DNA of 54,595 nt from Chitinophaga pinensis (GTDB lineage Bacteria; Bacteroidota; Bacteroidia; NS11-12g; UBA955): assembly GCA_945860565.1 (NCBI GenBank), contig CAMAQS010000006.1, positions 1 to 54,595 of the forward strand. Reading direction: 5' to 3'. The notes under the pieces were generated by a model. The model searched no databases, was not told where the DNA came from, and was given only the letters and a program-made list of their open reading frames with translations. The translations under genes were made by a program, and so were the position numbers. Positions 25,149 through 34,400 of the stretch are shown piece after piece (positions within the stretch are counted from its first letter, which is position 1; each line of letters begins with the position of its first letter).

Positions 25149-26096
25149 ATGACACAAAACATAACACTACAAGAAATCATCATTGTCATATTTGCTTTTG
25201 TGCTTACTTTTTTGGGGGGGATAGGCTTGTCATCACTCATTTGGCGAAGGCGCAAAAAGCGCGTATTGCGCAATTTGGAAAAACTCATCACCACAGAACA
25301 GAAAGACTATACCGAATCTCCTGGAGATCCTACGGCCAAAGACATTGAAGAAGCATTTCGTACATTGTTCGTTGCCCGTAAACAAGAATTACAACGCTTA
25401 CAACAATTGGAGAATTACCGCCGAGATTATATTGGCAACGTGGCACACGAGCTAAAAACTCCTCTTTTTTCAATTCAAGGATATATAGAAACCGTGCTTG
25501 ATGAGCCAGAAATGGACCAGAAAACCCGTCAAAACTTTCTTAAAAAAGCAGATAAAAACGCCACACGGCTTGGACAAATTGTCAGTGATTTGGATTCTAT
25601 CACAAAGTTTGAAAGTGGATTTTTAAGCATTGATTTAAATCCGTTTAACATGCTTGAATTGATTCATCAAGTTATGGAGGACATCGAAATTCAAGCGGCT
25701 CAGAAAGAAATAAGTTTATCCGTTCAAATAAAAACAGACTTCACCATTGTTTTGGGAGACCGTTCGAGAATACGTCAAGTATTGGTAAATTTAGGCTATA
25801 ACTCCATTAAATATGGCAAACAAAAAGGCAGTACCCATTTCATCATTTACGATACAGGCGAAAAAATAATCGTAGAAGTTGCCGACAATGGCATTGGAAT
25901 TCCCACCCAACATATTGGTCGCATTTTTGAGCGTTTTTATCGTGTTGATGCAGACCGTAACAGAGAAACAGGTGGAAGTGGATTGGGTTTAAGTATATGT
26001 AAACACATTATTGAAGCCCATGGCGAAACAATAAAAGTCATTAGCTCTGAAGGTGCTGGATCTTCATTTAGTTTTGCCCTACCGAAACACAAGTAA
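25149..26096 (+). CDS. PhoR-like sensor histidine kinase
   Basis: 315 residues from the ATG at 25149. One N-terminal membrane helix (about residues 7-30) is followed by a basic RRRKKR patch; there is no sizeable periplasmic sensor, so the input probably comes from the membrane or the cytosol. HisKA dimerisation domain with the phospho-accepting His in NVAHELKTPLFSIQ, then HATPase_c with the N box NLGYNSIKYG, G1 VADNGIGIP, F box FERFYRVD and G2 GGSGLGLSICK. No response regulator is adjacent, so the partner is elsewhere. The gene is followed by the helicase gene with its own promoter. Confidence 0.93.
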   Translation: MTQNITLQEIIIVIFAFVLTFLGGIGLSSLIWRRRKKRVLRNLEKLITTEQKDYTESPGDPTAKDIEEAFRTLFVARKQELQRLQQLENYRRDYIGNVAHELKTPLFSIQGYIETVLDEPEMDQKTRQNFLKKADKNATRLGQIVSDLDSITKFESGFLSIDLNPFNMLELIHQVMEDIEIQAAQKEISLSVQIKTDFTIVLGDRSRIRQVLVNLGYNSIKYGKQKGSTHFIIYDTGEKIIVEVADNGIGIPTQHIGRIFERFYRVDADRNRETGGSGLGLSICKHIIEAHGETIKVISSEGAGSSFSFALPKHK

Positions 26097-26164
26097 TAAG
26101 CGATTTTCGCAAAAGGTTTTTACCATTTTTGCGCTTTTCGCAAATAATGTTGATATTTCGTTTC

Positions 26165-26193
26165 TTGGTGGCTGGTGTGATGGATTAAATTTG
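26165..26193 (+). promoter_or_regulatory. Promoter of the pcrA-like helicase gene
   Basis: TTG at 26165-26167, 18-base spacer, perfect -7 box TAAATTTG at 26186-26193, ending 4 bases before the ATG at 26198. The mRNA is predicted to start at or next to the AUG. Confidence 0.65.
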
Positions 26194-26197
26194 TAAG

Positions 26198-28498
26198 ATG
26201 ATGCAATGGCCCGACCAACACTCGTCTGATGAAACCCCTCCGTTTTTGGAAAAACTCAATCCCAGTCAGCGTTCAGCCGTTTTGCATACCGAAGGACCAG
26301 TTATGATTATTGCCGGTGCTGGCTCTGGCAAAACCCGTGTACTCACCTTCCGCATTGCGCATATTCTTCATAAAGGAACAGACGCATTTAACATATTGTC
26401 GCTTACATTCACCAATAAAGCCGCCAAAGAAATGCGGAACCGCATTGAAAAACTGGTAGGCAATGAAGCAAAAAACGTGTGGATGGGAACATTTCACAGT
26501 GTCTTTGCCCGTATTTTAAGACAAGAGGCTGACAAGTTGGGCTACCCAAAAACATTTACCATTTACGACACCGAAGACAGTAAAAGTCTAATTAAAAGCA
26601 TCATAAAAGAACTCAATTTAGACGACAAAGTTTACAAAGCCAATCTCGTTTTGGGTCGTATCAGTTTGTCTAAAAACAACCTACTTACTGCAGCCGCTTA
26701 CGCCAACAACGCTGAATTAACCAATTCAGATAAGGCCGCAAACAGACCACTTTTTGGTGAAATCTTTAAAACCTACACCGAACGTTGTTTTAAAGCTGGG
26801 GCAATGGATTTTGATGACATTCTGGTTAATACGTACAAACTTTTAGATACAAACCCAGAAGTATTAAACAAGTGGCAACATAAATTCAAATACATCATGG
26901 TCGATGAGTATCAGGACACCAATCAGGTGCAATACATGATTACCAAAAAATTGGCCGCAGTAAATCAAAATATCTGCGTGGTGGGTGACGATGCCCAAAG
27001 TATTTACGCATTCCGTGGTGCCAATATTCAAAATATTCTGAATTACGAACGCGATTATCCTGATGTAGCGGTGTTTAAACTCGAACAAAATTACCGCAGC
27101 ACCAAAAACATCGTTAATGCAGCGTCTAGTTTAATAGGACACAATAAGAACCAACTAAAAAAGGATATTTGGACTTCCAATGAAGATGGCGACAAAATAA
27201 AAGTCGTCCGCAATCCATCCGACAATGATGAAGGACGCAAAGTGGCATCCTTGATATTTGAAGACAAACACAGTTTGCACCTTCCAAACAAAGCATTTGC
27301 GATTTTATACCGCACAAATGCCCAAAGCAGGGCAATGGAAGAATCCTTGCGACGCCAAAATATCGATTACAAAATATATGGCGGCGTTAGTTTTTATTCG
27401 CGGAAAGAAATCAAGGATTTATTGGCCTATTTAAGGGTCATTATTAATCCCAACGACGAAGAAGCCTTAAAACGCATTATAAATTATCCCGCACGCGGCA
27501 TTGGCGCTACCACCTTAACAAGATTGGCGTATTTGGCAACCACTCAAAATATTGGGATTTGGGAAGTGATATCCCGTGCAAATGAATTTCCAGATATTTC
27601 TTCGGCTGCTTCAAAACTCTCTCATTTTGCAATGATGATTGTCGGCTTTAGAGGCGGGTTAGCCACTAAAAATGCGTATGAATTGGCAACAGAAGTTTCC
27701 AAAAGTACAGGTTTAATGAAAACCCTTTACGAAGACAAATCCATAGAAGGCATTTCACGATATGAAAATACCACAGAATTACTAAATTCAATTCAAGAGT
27801 TTGTAGAAGACGACGAAAGTGAAGACGAAAAAACATTGGCAAATTTCTTGGAAAAAGTGGCGCTTTACACTGACGACGACAAAGAAAAAGACCCAAATAG
27901 AGACTGTGTTTCCCTAATGACCATTCACGCTTCCAAAGGATTGGAATTTCCTGTAGTACATATAGTAGGAATGGAAGAGAACTTATTTCCCTCACAAATG
28001 GCGTTGATGAACCGCAATGAGTTGGAAGAAGAACGTAGACTATTTTATGTGGCCATTACCCGGGCCGAGCAAAAATTGTATTTAAGTTTTGCAACAAGTC
28101 GCTTTAAACATGGAAATTTATTGCATTGCGAACCCTCGCGTTTTTTAGGGGAAATTGAATCTTCGTATTTAGATATGAGTTTATCATCCATGCAAAAACC
28201 AAGTCAATTTCAGGGAAATTCACCCAATCCGGTTGTATTCAAAAGTGAGCCGACACAAAACACCCGAATCTTCACGACACAAAAACCGTCGGTTCCATTG
28301 CCACCCGAAGATCCAAATTTTGTGGCCGCTGATATATCAGAATTGAAAAATGGAGATGCGGTCCAACATCAACGATTTGGCAAAGGCATCGTTGTAATGA
28401 TAGAAGGACAGGGCGACAGTCGGAAAGCCCAAGTAAATTTTGAACAGATTGGAATGAAAACGTTGGTATTGAAATTTGCCAAAATGCGAATACTTTAA
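26198..28498 (+). CDS. pcrA: UvrD/PcrA-type SF1A DNA helicase
   Basis: 766 residues. Motifs in order: Q motif LNPSQRSAVLHTEG, Walker A AGAGSGKTR, Ia LSLTFTNKAAKEM, II VDEYQDTNQVQY, III VVGDDAQSIYAFRGA, IV LEQNYRSTKNI, V LMTIHASKGLEFP, VI FYVAITRAEQKLY. The C-terminus HQRFGKGIVVMIEGQG is the Tudor-like domain used by PcrA/UvrD to contact RNA polymerase. It unwinds DNA 3'-5' in excision repair and removes obstacles to replication. Two adjacent ATG codons (26198 and 26201) are available; the first is taken. Confidence 0.95.
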   Translation: MMQWPDQHSSDETPPFLEKLNPSQRSAVLHTEGPVMIIAGAGSGKTRVLTFRIAHILHKGTDAFNILSLTFTNKAAKEMRNRIEKLVGNEAKNVWMGTFHSVFARILRQEADKLGYPKTFTIYDTEDSKSLIKSIIKELNLDDKVYKANLVLGRISLSKNNLLTAAAYANNAELTNSDKAANRPLFGEIFKTYTERCFKAGAMDFDDILVNTYKLLDTNPEVLNKWQHKFKYIMVDEYQDTNQVQYMITKKLAAVNQNICVVGDDAQSIYAFRGANIQNILNYERDYPDVAVFKLEQNYRSTKNIVNAASSLIGHNKNQLKKDIWTSNEDGDKIKVVRNPSDNDEGRKVASLIFEDKHSLHLPNKAFAILYRTNAQSRAMEESLRRQNIDYKIYGGVSFYSRKEIKDLLAYLRVIINPNDEEALKRIINYPARGIGATTLTRLAYLATTQNIGIWEVISRANEFPDISSAASKLSHFAMMIVGFRGGLATKNAYELATEVSKSTGLMKTLYEDKSIEGISRYENTTELLNSIQEFVEDDESEDEKTLANFLEKVALYTDDDKEKDPNRDCVSLMTIHASKGLEFPVVHIVGMEENLFPSQMALMNRNELEEERRLFYVAITRAEQKLYLSFATSRFKHGNLLHCEPSRFLGEIESSYLDMSLSSMQKPSQFQGNSPNPVVFKSEPTQNTRIFTTQKPSVPLPPEDPNFVAADISELKNGDAVQHQRFGKGIVVMIEGQGDSRKAQVNFEQIGMKTLVLKFAKMRIL

Positions 28499-28631
28499 TT
28501 TCTATGTTTGGTATAAAATTGGGGGTTTTGCAATTATTTTATTGAATAAAAATCCAACAGTTTGATTCTAAGTATTTGATACTGGATATAAATGTTACTA
28601 AAAGTGACAAAAATGCGACGTAAATAGTATT

Positions 28632-28666
28632 AAATTCGATATAAATCGAATTTTTAAGTACATTTG
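28632..28666 (+). promoter_or_regulatory. Inverted repeat and -7 box upstream of the PD40 lipoprotein
   Basis: Perfect arms AAATTCGAT (28632-28640) and ATCGAATTT (28645-28653) around ATAA, immediately upstream of a perfect -7 box TACATTTG (28659-28666). The palindrome occupies the -33 to -7 spacer, as expected of a repressor site. The start codon is 29 bases further on. Confidence 0.5.
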
Positions 28667-28695
28667 AAAATTAAAATCAAACTTTAAAACCATTT

Positions 28696-29787
28696 ATGAG
28701 ACCAGTAGCAAAAACCATATTAAATTTAACGGCCATTGCGGTTGTAACATTTGGATTAATCCAATGTGGAGGACAAAGAGTTGTTTACTCAAACGATATT
28801 TTCACCACACTTACAGCTCCCGAAGAAGGTGGTGTAAACTTTACACAATTAACCAAAGAAAGTGACATTGTAAAGGGTCCAGAAACGAGGATAAATATTG
28901 AGTCTATCCAAAATGGCAATACCATACAACGCACCGAATTTTTGATGTGGAATACGGCTACATTCTTGAGCCTTTCCCCAGACGGTAAAAATTTCACTTT
29001 TTTAGGAAGCAACAACAATTCAAACAATTTATACATTCGTTCTACTGAGGGTGGAGCTGCAGCGGTGCAGCGTACGTTTAGAAATGACGTATTCGATTTT
29101 TCTTATTCTAAAGATGGTCGTTACTTGGCGTTTTCAGACCGTGTTGGTGTAGGTAGTTCAGCAAACAACAACATTTATATGATTGATGTTGAAAAAGGAT
29201 CTGCAGTAAGACAGATTGCTGCGGCAAATGAAGATGAAGTAAATCCAGAATTTTCTGATGATGGGGGACGTTTATTCTACTCTAAAGAATCAGCAGGAAA
29301 TTATTCTCTTTGGAGCGTAGATTTCAAATCTGGTTTAATGACACAATATTCTGAAGGATTTAACCCTTCGGTTGTGCCAAATACCAATTCAAGACAAATG
29401 TTTGTAACCCGCAGGGTTAAAAACTCATTCCGTACTGAAATTTGGAAAATCGATATCGAAACAGGTGCTGAAACGCAATACATTACTGATTCACGCAGGT
29501 CTTTTTCAAGTCCTAAAGTAAGTCCTAACGGTAAATACATTATTTGCACCGGTTCAACTCCAAAATCTGTGGCTAGACCAACAAACTTAGACATCTTCAT
29601 GTTTAAAATAGATGGAACACGTGAAACCCAATTGACTTTTCACCCAGGAACAGATGCTTCTGCAGTTTGGTCACCCGATGGAAATTCGATTTATTTCATC
29701 AGTTCAAGAGGTAGCTTGACAAATACATACAGTGTTTGGAGAATGAATGTGGAACAATTCTTTGAAGACACCCCAAGTAAAAAGTAA
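28696..29787 (+). CDS. PD40/TolB-like beta-propeller lipoprotein
   Basis: 363 residues. The signal peptide ends with the lipobox FGLIQC near residue 25. From about residue 90 there are repeated PD40 blades: LSLSPDGKNFTFLGS, FSYSKDGRYLAFSDR, PEFSDDGGRLFYSKE, PKVSPNGKYIICTGS and AVWSPDGNSIYFISS. These form a WD40-like propeller as in TolB, used for protein contacts in the envelope. No TolA or Pal genes are adjacent and the function is not known. The following outer-membrane protein gene starts 19 bases after the stop, so they are probably cotranscribed. Confidence 0.88.
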   Translation: MRPVAKTILNLTAIAVVTFGLIQCGGQRVVYSNDIFTTLTAPEEGGVNFTQLTKESDIVKGPETRINIESIQNGNTIQRTEFLMWNTATFLSLSPDGKNFTFLGSNNNSNNLYIRSTEGGAAAVQRTFRNDVFDFSYSKDGRYLAFSDRVGVGSSANNNIYMIDVEKGSAVRQIAAANEDEVNPEFSDDGGRLFYSKESAGNYSLWSVDFKSGLMTQYSEGFNPSVVPNTNSRQMFVTRRVKNSFRTEIWKIDIETGAETQYITDSRRSFSSPKVSPNGKYIICTGSTPKSVARPTNLDIFMFKIDGTRETQLTFHPGTDASAVWSPDGNSIYFISSRGSLTNTYSVWRMNVEQFFEDTPSKK

Positions 29788-29806
29788 TTTTTATAATTTA
29801 CGATTT

Positions 29807-30466
29807 ATGAAAAAAACAGTAGCGATCATTGCATGTGCTTTTATCTCACAATATAGCACAGCACAATGGGCTGGATCCTCTAGCGATGCAGGAAGCTCGA
29901 AACAGGCACCCATTCAACAACAAAAAAGTGGGGGTAATGGGAAATTCACCATGGGTTTTCCTATCCGTGCCACAATTGTATCTGCTATATTAGATGAAAC
30001 TGATTATTCATTAACCGATGTTCCCATTAATGGAGTTATGGTAGAAGAAGGAGCTAAATGGGGATTAATGATGGCTATTTCTAAACCCGTAACTGCAAAT
30101 CCGAACCTAGAATTGGGAATTGAATTTGGCTTGTCGTATGGTTTTCAAACTCTAAAATACCAAACCTATAGCACATGGAGCGGTACATTGTTCGAAGAAG
30201 AAAACCAAGTAGATTGTTACCACTTCGGAACGGGTTTAACCATTCAATACAACTTCCCAATGACCGACAATTCTAATTTTTATGTTAAAGCAATACTGGG
30301 TCCTGGTTTTTTAAATGTAACCGACGAGAATTACGATAGCTATTTGGAATCCGATTATGTTACCACATTTTACGGCGGTGGTGTTTTGGGGGTTGAGGGA
30401 AGTGGATTTTTTGCAGAAGCTGGTTTAACGTCTGTTGGATTTTTCAGAGTTGGCCTAAAACTTTAA
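29807..30466 (+). CDS. Outer-membrane beta-barrel-like protein of unknown function
   Basis: 219 residues from the ATG at 29807, just after the PD40 gene. The signal peptide is MKKTVAIIACAFISQYSTAQ. A Ser/Gln/Gly-rich linker (residues about 22-45) leads into alternating beta strands (LELGIEFGLSYGFQTLKYQ, HFGTGLTIQYNFPM, FYVKAILGPGFLNV, YGGGVLGVEGSGFFAEAGL) ending in the aromatic/hydrophobic FFRVGLKL typical of barrel C-termini. It is probably the membrane partner of the upstream propeller lipoprotein (inference from spacing only). Confidence 0.78.
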   Translation: MKKTVAIIACAFISQYSTAQWAGSSSDAGSSKQAPIQQQKSGGNGKFTMGFPIRATIVSAILDETDYSLTDVPINGVMVEEGAKWGLMMAISKPVTANPNLELGIEFGLSYGFQTLKYQTYSTWSGTLFEEENQVDCYHFGTGLTIQYNFPMTDNSNFYVKAILGPGFLNVTDENYDSYLESDYVTTFYGGGVLGVEGSGFFAEAGLTSVGFFRVGLKL

Positions 30467-30509
30467 CCAAGAAGGGCATATTGCCCACATATGAAATTTT
30501 ATTTTTTGG

Positions 30510-30521
30510 TTTCGGGGGATG
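30510..30521 (-). repeat. 12-mer motif variant in the rpsP upstream gap
   Basis: TTTCGGGGGATG, one mismatch from the reverse complement of CATCCCCCAAAA, in intergenic DNA. Confidence 0.55.
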
Positions 30522-30583
30522 TTTATTCGTTTATGAATGAACATTTTTGATACCATAATATTCTAAAATTCAGATATTTATTG

Positions 30584-30652
30584 TATATTTGCAACCCCGT
30601 TTGGAGAATCGGGGCATTCCACGAGATGGGGTGTATATAAAAAAAAGACAAA
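30584..30652 (+). promoter_or_regulatory. rpsP promoter and structured leader
   Basis: Perfect -7 box TATATTTG at 30584-30591, followed by an unusually long leader for this window (about 58 bases). Its first segment can fold as CCCCG (30595-30599) with CGGGG (30610-30614) around a 10-base loop. A short GGGCA/TGCCC hairpin at 30474-30486 upstream may terminate the previous gene weakly. A structured leader before a ribosomal-protein operon suggests autoregulation by S16 or another product. Confidence 0.5.
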
Positions 30653-31246
30653 ATGGCAACAAAAATTAGATTACAGAGACATGGTAGAAAGAGAAGAGCT
30701 TTTTATCATATCGTAGTGGCAGATGCGCGTGCTCCAAGAGATGGCCGTTTCATTGAAAAAATTGGAACCTACAATCCCGTAAGCAACCCTGCAACGATTC
30801 ACTTAGACGTCGCTAAAGCGACCCAATGGCTTTTAGCTGGTGCTGAACCAACAGACACCGTAAAAGCAATTCTTTCCTACAAAGGAGCCAACTACAAGAA
30901 ACACTTACAAGTAGGTGTACTTAAAGGCGCCATTACCCAAGAACAAGCAGACCAAAAATTTGCAGCTTGGGCCGCTGAAAAAGAAGGTTTAATCCAAGCA
31001 AAACGCGACGGATTGTCAGCAGCAGATGCTCAAAAACGTGCCGATGCTTTCAAAGCAGAAGTAAAACGTAAAGACGATATTGCAGCTAAAATCATCGCTA
31101 AAGCAGCGGCTGAAGAAGCAGCAAACGCACCTGCAGTAGAAGAAACAACAGAAGAAAGCACTGAAGAAGGAAACGTAGATTCAGAAGCTACTACCGAAGA
31201 AGCTACCACCGAAGAGGCTCCTTCTGAAGAAACTTCAGCTGAATAA
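30653..31246 (+). CDS. rpsP: 30S ribosomal protein S16 with long acidic C-terminal tail
   Basis: 197 residues. The S16 domain occupies about residues 1-85 ([35 protein letters not shown]). A predicted helical Lys/Ala/Glu-rich segment follows (about 90-160), and the last about 40 residues are almost only Glu, Thr, Ala and Ser. Extended S16 proteins are known in Bacteroidota, while most bacteria have 80-90 residues. First gene of the operon, 3 bases before rimM. Product binds 16S rRNA and is needed for 30S assembly. Confidence 0.97.
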   Translation: MATKIRLQRHGRKRRAFYHIVVADARAPRDGRFIEKIGTYNPVSNPATIHLDVAKATQWLLAGAEPTDTVKAILSYKGANYKKHLQVGVLKGAITQEQADQKFAAWAAEKEGLIQAKRDGLSAADAQKRADAFKAEVKRKDDIAAKIIAKAAAEEAANAPAVEETTEESTEEGNVDSEATTEEATTEEAPSEETSAE

Positions 31247-31249
31247 TCA

Positions 31250-31762
31250 ATGAATCTTTTGCCACCCAAACTCCATTTGATTGGGAAAATTGTTTCCAAA
31301 CACGGATACAAAGGCAATGTTATAGTTCGTTGGGATGATGAAGACCTCATCCCAGAAATTGGGGATACCCTTTTTGTCATTATCGACGGAATTGGTGTCC
31401 CCTTTTTAATTGAAGAACAAAATTCTACCCAAGAAATATTAACGCTACACACCGTTAACAACGAAACCTTTGCCCAAGAATTGGTTCATTGTGAAGTCGC
31501 CATTGAAGCCGATTTCGTTGAAGAAACCAACGATTTTTCTTTCGTTGGATTTACCATTTTCAATGCTCAAAATGAATCCATTGGCAAAATCACATCCATA
31601 GAAGCTTATCCCGGCCAACTCATGATAACCGTTTCTAGTGAAAATCGTGACTTCTTGATTCCCTATGTTGAAACATGGATTCGCGATGTGAATGAAAATT
31701 CCCGAACTTTGACCATGGATTTACCAGATGGCATCATAGATCCAGAAAATCATGAGGATTGA
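31250..31762 (+). CDS. rimM: Ribosome maturation factor RimM
   Basis: 170 residues with an N-terminal RimM beta-barrel (LIGKIVSKHGYKGNVIVRW) and a C-terminal PRC-barrel-like domain (ESIGKITSIEAYPGQLMITV, FLIPYVETWI). RimM assists assembly of the 30S head and binds S19. Its end overlaps the trmD start by 11 bases, giving translational coupling. Confidence 0.96.
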   Translation: MNLLPPKLHLIGKIVSKHGYKGNVIVRWDDEDLIPEIGDTLFVIIDGIGVPFLIEEQNSTQEILTLHTVNNETFAQELVHCEVAIEADFVEETNDFSFVGFTIFNAQNESIGKITSIEAYPGQLMITVSSENRDFLIPYVETWIRDVNENSRTLTMDLPDGIIDPENHED

Positions 31763-32435
31763 CATCATATCTGCCGTTCCCGAATTATTGCATAGTCCAC
31801 TGCAACACAGTATCCCCAAAAGAGCTGTCGAAAAAGGACTCGCAACCATTGTAGTGCACAACCTGCACGATTATGGCATCGGAAAATACAAACAAATAGA
31901 CGATTATCCTTTTGGTGGTGGCGCTGGTATGGTGCTCATGCCCGAACCACTGGCAGCCTGTTTGGAATCCCTCATAAAAGAAAGAACCTATCAACACATC
32001 ATATATACAAGTCCCGATGGACAAACCTATTCTCAAGCTAAAGCAAATCACCTGTCTACCCTTGAGAATATTATCTTGATTTGTGGTCATTATAAAGGAA
32101 TAGACCACCGTATTCGTGAAAAATATGTTACAATGGAAATATCAATGGGCGATTTTGTACTCAGTGGTGGCGAAATTGTGGCCGCTGCCATAACAGACTC
32201 CATTGTACGATTACTGCCCGGCGTTTTGGGCAATGAAGAATCTGCATTAAATGATTCATTTCAAGATAACTTATTGGCACCTCCCCTGTATACTCGTCCA
32301 GAAGAATTTCAATCTATGAAAGTTCCCGAGATTTTACTGAGTGGAAACCACGCAAAAATTGCAGAATGGCGCTTTGACCAATCCATTGAAAGAACAAAAA
32401 ATTTACGACCCGATATTTTAGACCCTGAAGCATGA
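31752..32435 (+). CDS. trmD: tRNA (guanine-N1)-methyltransferase
   Basis: 227 residues. TrmD makes m1G37 using SAM bound in a trefoil knot. Seen: IDIISAVPELLHSPLQHSI at the start, HDYGIGKYKQIDDYPFGGGAGMVL split across the catalytic region, the knot segments ICGHYKGIDHRI and MGDFVLSGGEIVAAAI with the catalytic Asp, and the C-terminal SIERTKNLRPDIL. It overlaps rimM (11 bases) and the exonuclease gene (4 bases, ATGA). rplS, its usual downstream neighbour, is absent. Confidence 0.97.
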   Translation: MRIDIISAVPELLHSPLQHSIPKRAVEKGLATIVVHNLHDYGIGKYKQIDDYPFGGGAGMVLMPEPLAACLESLIKERTYQHIIYTSPDGQTYSQAKANHLSTLENIILICGHYKGIDHRIREKYVTMEISMGDFVLSGGEIVAAAITDSIVRLLPGVLGNEESALNDSFQDNLLAPPLYTRPEEFQSMKVPEILLSGNHAKIAEWRFDQSIERTKNLRPDILDPEA

Positions 32436-33199
32436 AATTAAATCTAACCAGACCTTTGGTAGTCTTTGACTTAGAAACCACTGGACTAAACATCACCCAC
32501 GACAGAATTGTTGAAATTTGCATGCTCAAAGTCTATCCCAATGCGGACGAAGAACTGCGCACCTACCGCATAAATCCCACCATCCCCATTCCAAAAGTAG
32601 TGAGTGAAATTCATGGAATTTATGATGCCGATGTGGCCGATAAACCAAGTTTTAAGCAACTGGCACCAGAAATTTATCAGTTTTTACAGCAGTGTGATTT
32701 TGGTGGATTCAATTCTAACAAATTTGATTTTCCATTGTTGGTAGAAGAATTCTACCGTGCAGGGGTTGAATTTGACATCGACAATCGGAAATTTGTAGAT
32801 GCACAACGCATTTTCCACGTAAAAGAACCCCGAAACTTATCGGCGGCATACAAGTTTTACTGCGATCAAACTCTCGAAAACGCACATTCTGCCGAGGCCG
32901 ACGCCCTGGCTACATGGGCAATTATTAAAGCTCAAATAGAGAAATATTCAGACATCCCCCAAGAAATGAAAGGACTCCATGAGTTTAGCGGCCAAAATCA
33001 TTTTGTTGACCTTGCAGGGAGATTTGTATATAATGAAAAAAAAGAAGCCGTTTTTAATTTCGGAAAACACAAAGGCAAACCTTTAACACAAGTGTTGCAG
33101 CAGGAACCAAGTTATTATTCTTGGATGATGGATGGGGATTTCCCTCGTCAAACAAAACAAGTTCTTACGAGAATTCGCCTGAGTTTAATGAACAAATGA
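32432..33199 (+). CDS. DnaQ-like 3'-5' exonuclease
   Basis: 255 residues. DEDDh exonuclease motifs: ExoI VFDLETTGL, ExoII region GGFNSNKFDFPLL, and ExoIII ENAHSAEADALATW with the HxxxxD His and Asp. The C-terminal 50 residues (AVFNFGKHKGKPLTQVLQ) form the small FGKHKGK-type domain often fused to such nucleases. Targets may be single-stranded DNA ends or RNA; proofreading versus repair cannot be told. It overlaps trmD and the RluA gene by 4 bases on each side. Confidence 0.9.
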   Translation: MKLNLTRPLVVFDLETTGLNITHDRIVEICMLKVYPNADEELRTYRINPTIPIPKVVSEIHGIYDADVADKPSFKQLAPEIYQFLQQCDFGGFNSNKFDFPLLVEEFYRAGVEFDIDNRKFVDAQRIFHVKEPRNLSAAYKFYCDQTLENAHSAEADALATWAIIKAQIEKYSDIPQEMKGLHEFSGQNHFVDLAGRFVYNEKKEAVFNFGKHKGKPLTQVLQQEPSYYSWMMDGDFPRQTKQVLTRIRLSLMNK

Positions 33200-33912
33200 G
33201 CCAAAAACAGGTCATACAAATCATACAAGAAACCGATGACTGGGTGGTCATTAACAAACCTCCTTTTGTGCCTTCACTGCCAGAACGCGGTAAATACACC
33301 GCCGAGCCAGTAATGGAATGGAGCCGCAAACGTTGGCCTGACAGCATTTTATGTCACCGCATTGACCGTGAAACATCAGGAGCGTTACTCATTGCGAAAA
33401 ATGCAGAAACATTTAGACATATTGCCATTCAGTTTGAAAAGAGAACCATTTTCAAACGATATCACGCAATTGCCGATGGAAGGGTTCAGTTCGACAATCT
33501 CGAAGTGGACTTGCCGATCAACACTGAAATTATAGGCAAAATTCGCATCGACCGCGTCTTTGGAAAACCCGCCCAAACTACTTTCAATACCATCAAAGAA
33601 TACCGTCATTTCACTTTGATTTCCTGTATCCCACGTACTGGTCGATTGCACCAAATAAGGGTACATTTGGCTTCACAAAATGCGAAAATCGCGGGTGATA
33701 CCTTATATCGAAGCACCATTCCAACCCTTAGCACCATCAAAAGGAAAGTTTCTGGCGAAGACACTGCTCTCATCTCTCGTTTTGCCTTGCATGCGCGCGA
33801 ATTGACGTTTCAAGATTTATCGGGAAATACCATTAATGTGGTTGCAGAATACCCCAAAGATTTTGCCGTATTCCTGAAGTTGTTAGAAAAATATGATTTA
33901 ATTGAAGGATGA
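33196..33912 (+). CDS. RluA-family pseudouridine synthase
   Basis: 238 residues from the ATG at 33196, which overlaps the previous stop as ATGA; the longer open frame starts inside the exonuclease gene and is not credible. Catalytic motif CHRIDRETSGALLIAK carries the Asp of HRxDxxTSG. Also present: WVVINKPPFVPSLP, FKRYHAIADGRV and CIPRTGRLHQIRVHLA. There is no S4 domain. The target (rRNA or tRNA uridine) is not deducible; the operon's other translation genes fit an RNA-modifying role. Confidence 0.93.
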   Translation: MSQKQVIQIIQETDDWVVINKPPFVPSLPERGKYTAEPVMEWSRKRWPDSILCHRIDRETSGALLIAKNAETFRHIAIQFEKRTIFKRYHAIADGRVQFDNLEVDLPINTEIIGKIRIDRVFGKPAQTTFNTIKEYRHFTLISCIPRTGRLHQIRVHLASQNAKIAGDTLYRSTIPTLSTIKRKVSGEDTALISRFALHARELTFQDLSGNTINVVAEYPKDFAVFLKLLEKYDLIEG

Positions 33913-34400
33913 TATCGCCAGATCTATTATTTTACAAGTTTAAACCTTGGAAAAAAGCGTTCATCACTGCCGTTCAACGCATAAAATCGAATCCCCCAAA
34001 AGATTTAGATCAACAATTTGAGCGCTTGCACGATACTGTTTTTGAAAAAATCGATTGTCTCGAATGCGCCAACTGCTGCAAAACCACAAGTCCGATGTTT
34101 TTTGAAAAAGACATTGATCGACTTTCCAAAGCATTGGGCATGAAAACGTCGGCTTTTGTAAGTGAATATCTAGTTCGTGATAAAGATGACATCTATGGCC
34201 TAAAGTCAACCCCTTGCCCATTTTTGGGTTCCGATAATTATTGTTCTGTTTACGACGATCGTCCCAAAGCTTGCCGAGAATATCCGCACACCAATCACCG
34301 TAAAATGCACACTCACTTGCATTTATTAGAAAAAAACGCCATAATTTGTCCTGCGGTTTACGAAATATCGCAAAAAATCGCCAAAATTGAACCGATTTAA
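33909..34400 (+). CDS. YkgJ-family cysteine cluster protein
   Basis: 163 residues. The metal-binding cluster is visible as CLECANCCK (about residues 50-60), CPFLGSDNYCSVYDDRPKAC with CREYPH, and a late CPAVYE. The family (zinc- or iron-binding CxxxxCxxC..) has no settled function. It is the last gene of the rpsP operon, starting within the RluA stop (ATGA). The stop codon runs into a small perfect palindrome. Confidence 0.9.
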   Translation: MISPDLLFYKFKPWKKAFITAVQRIKSNPPKDLDQQFERLHDTVFEKIDCLECANCCKTTSPMFFEKDIDRLSKALGMKTSAFVSEYLVRDKDDIYGLKSTPCPFLGSDNYCSVYDDRPKACREYPHTNHRKMHTHLHLLEKNAIICPAVYEISQKIAKIEPI

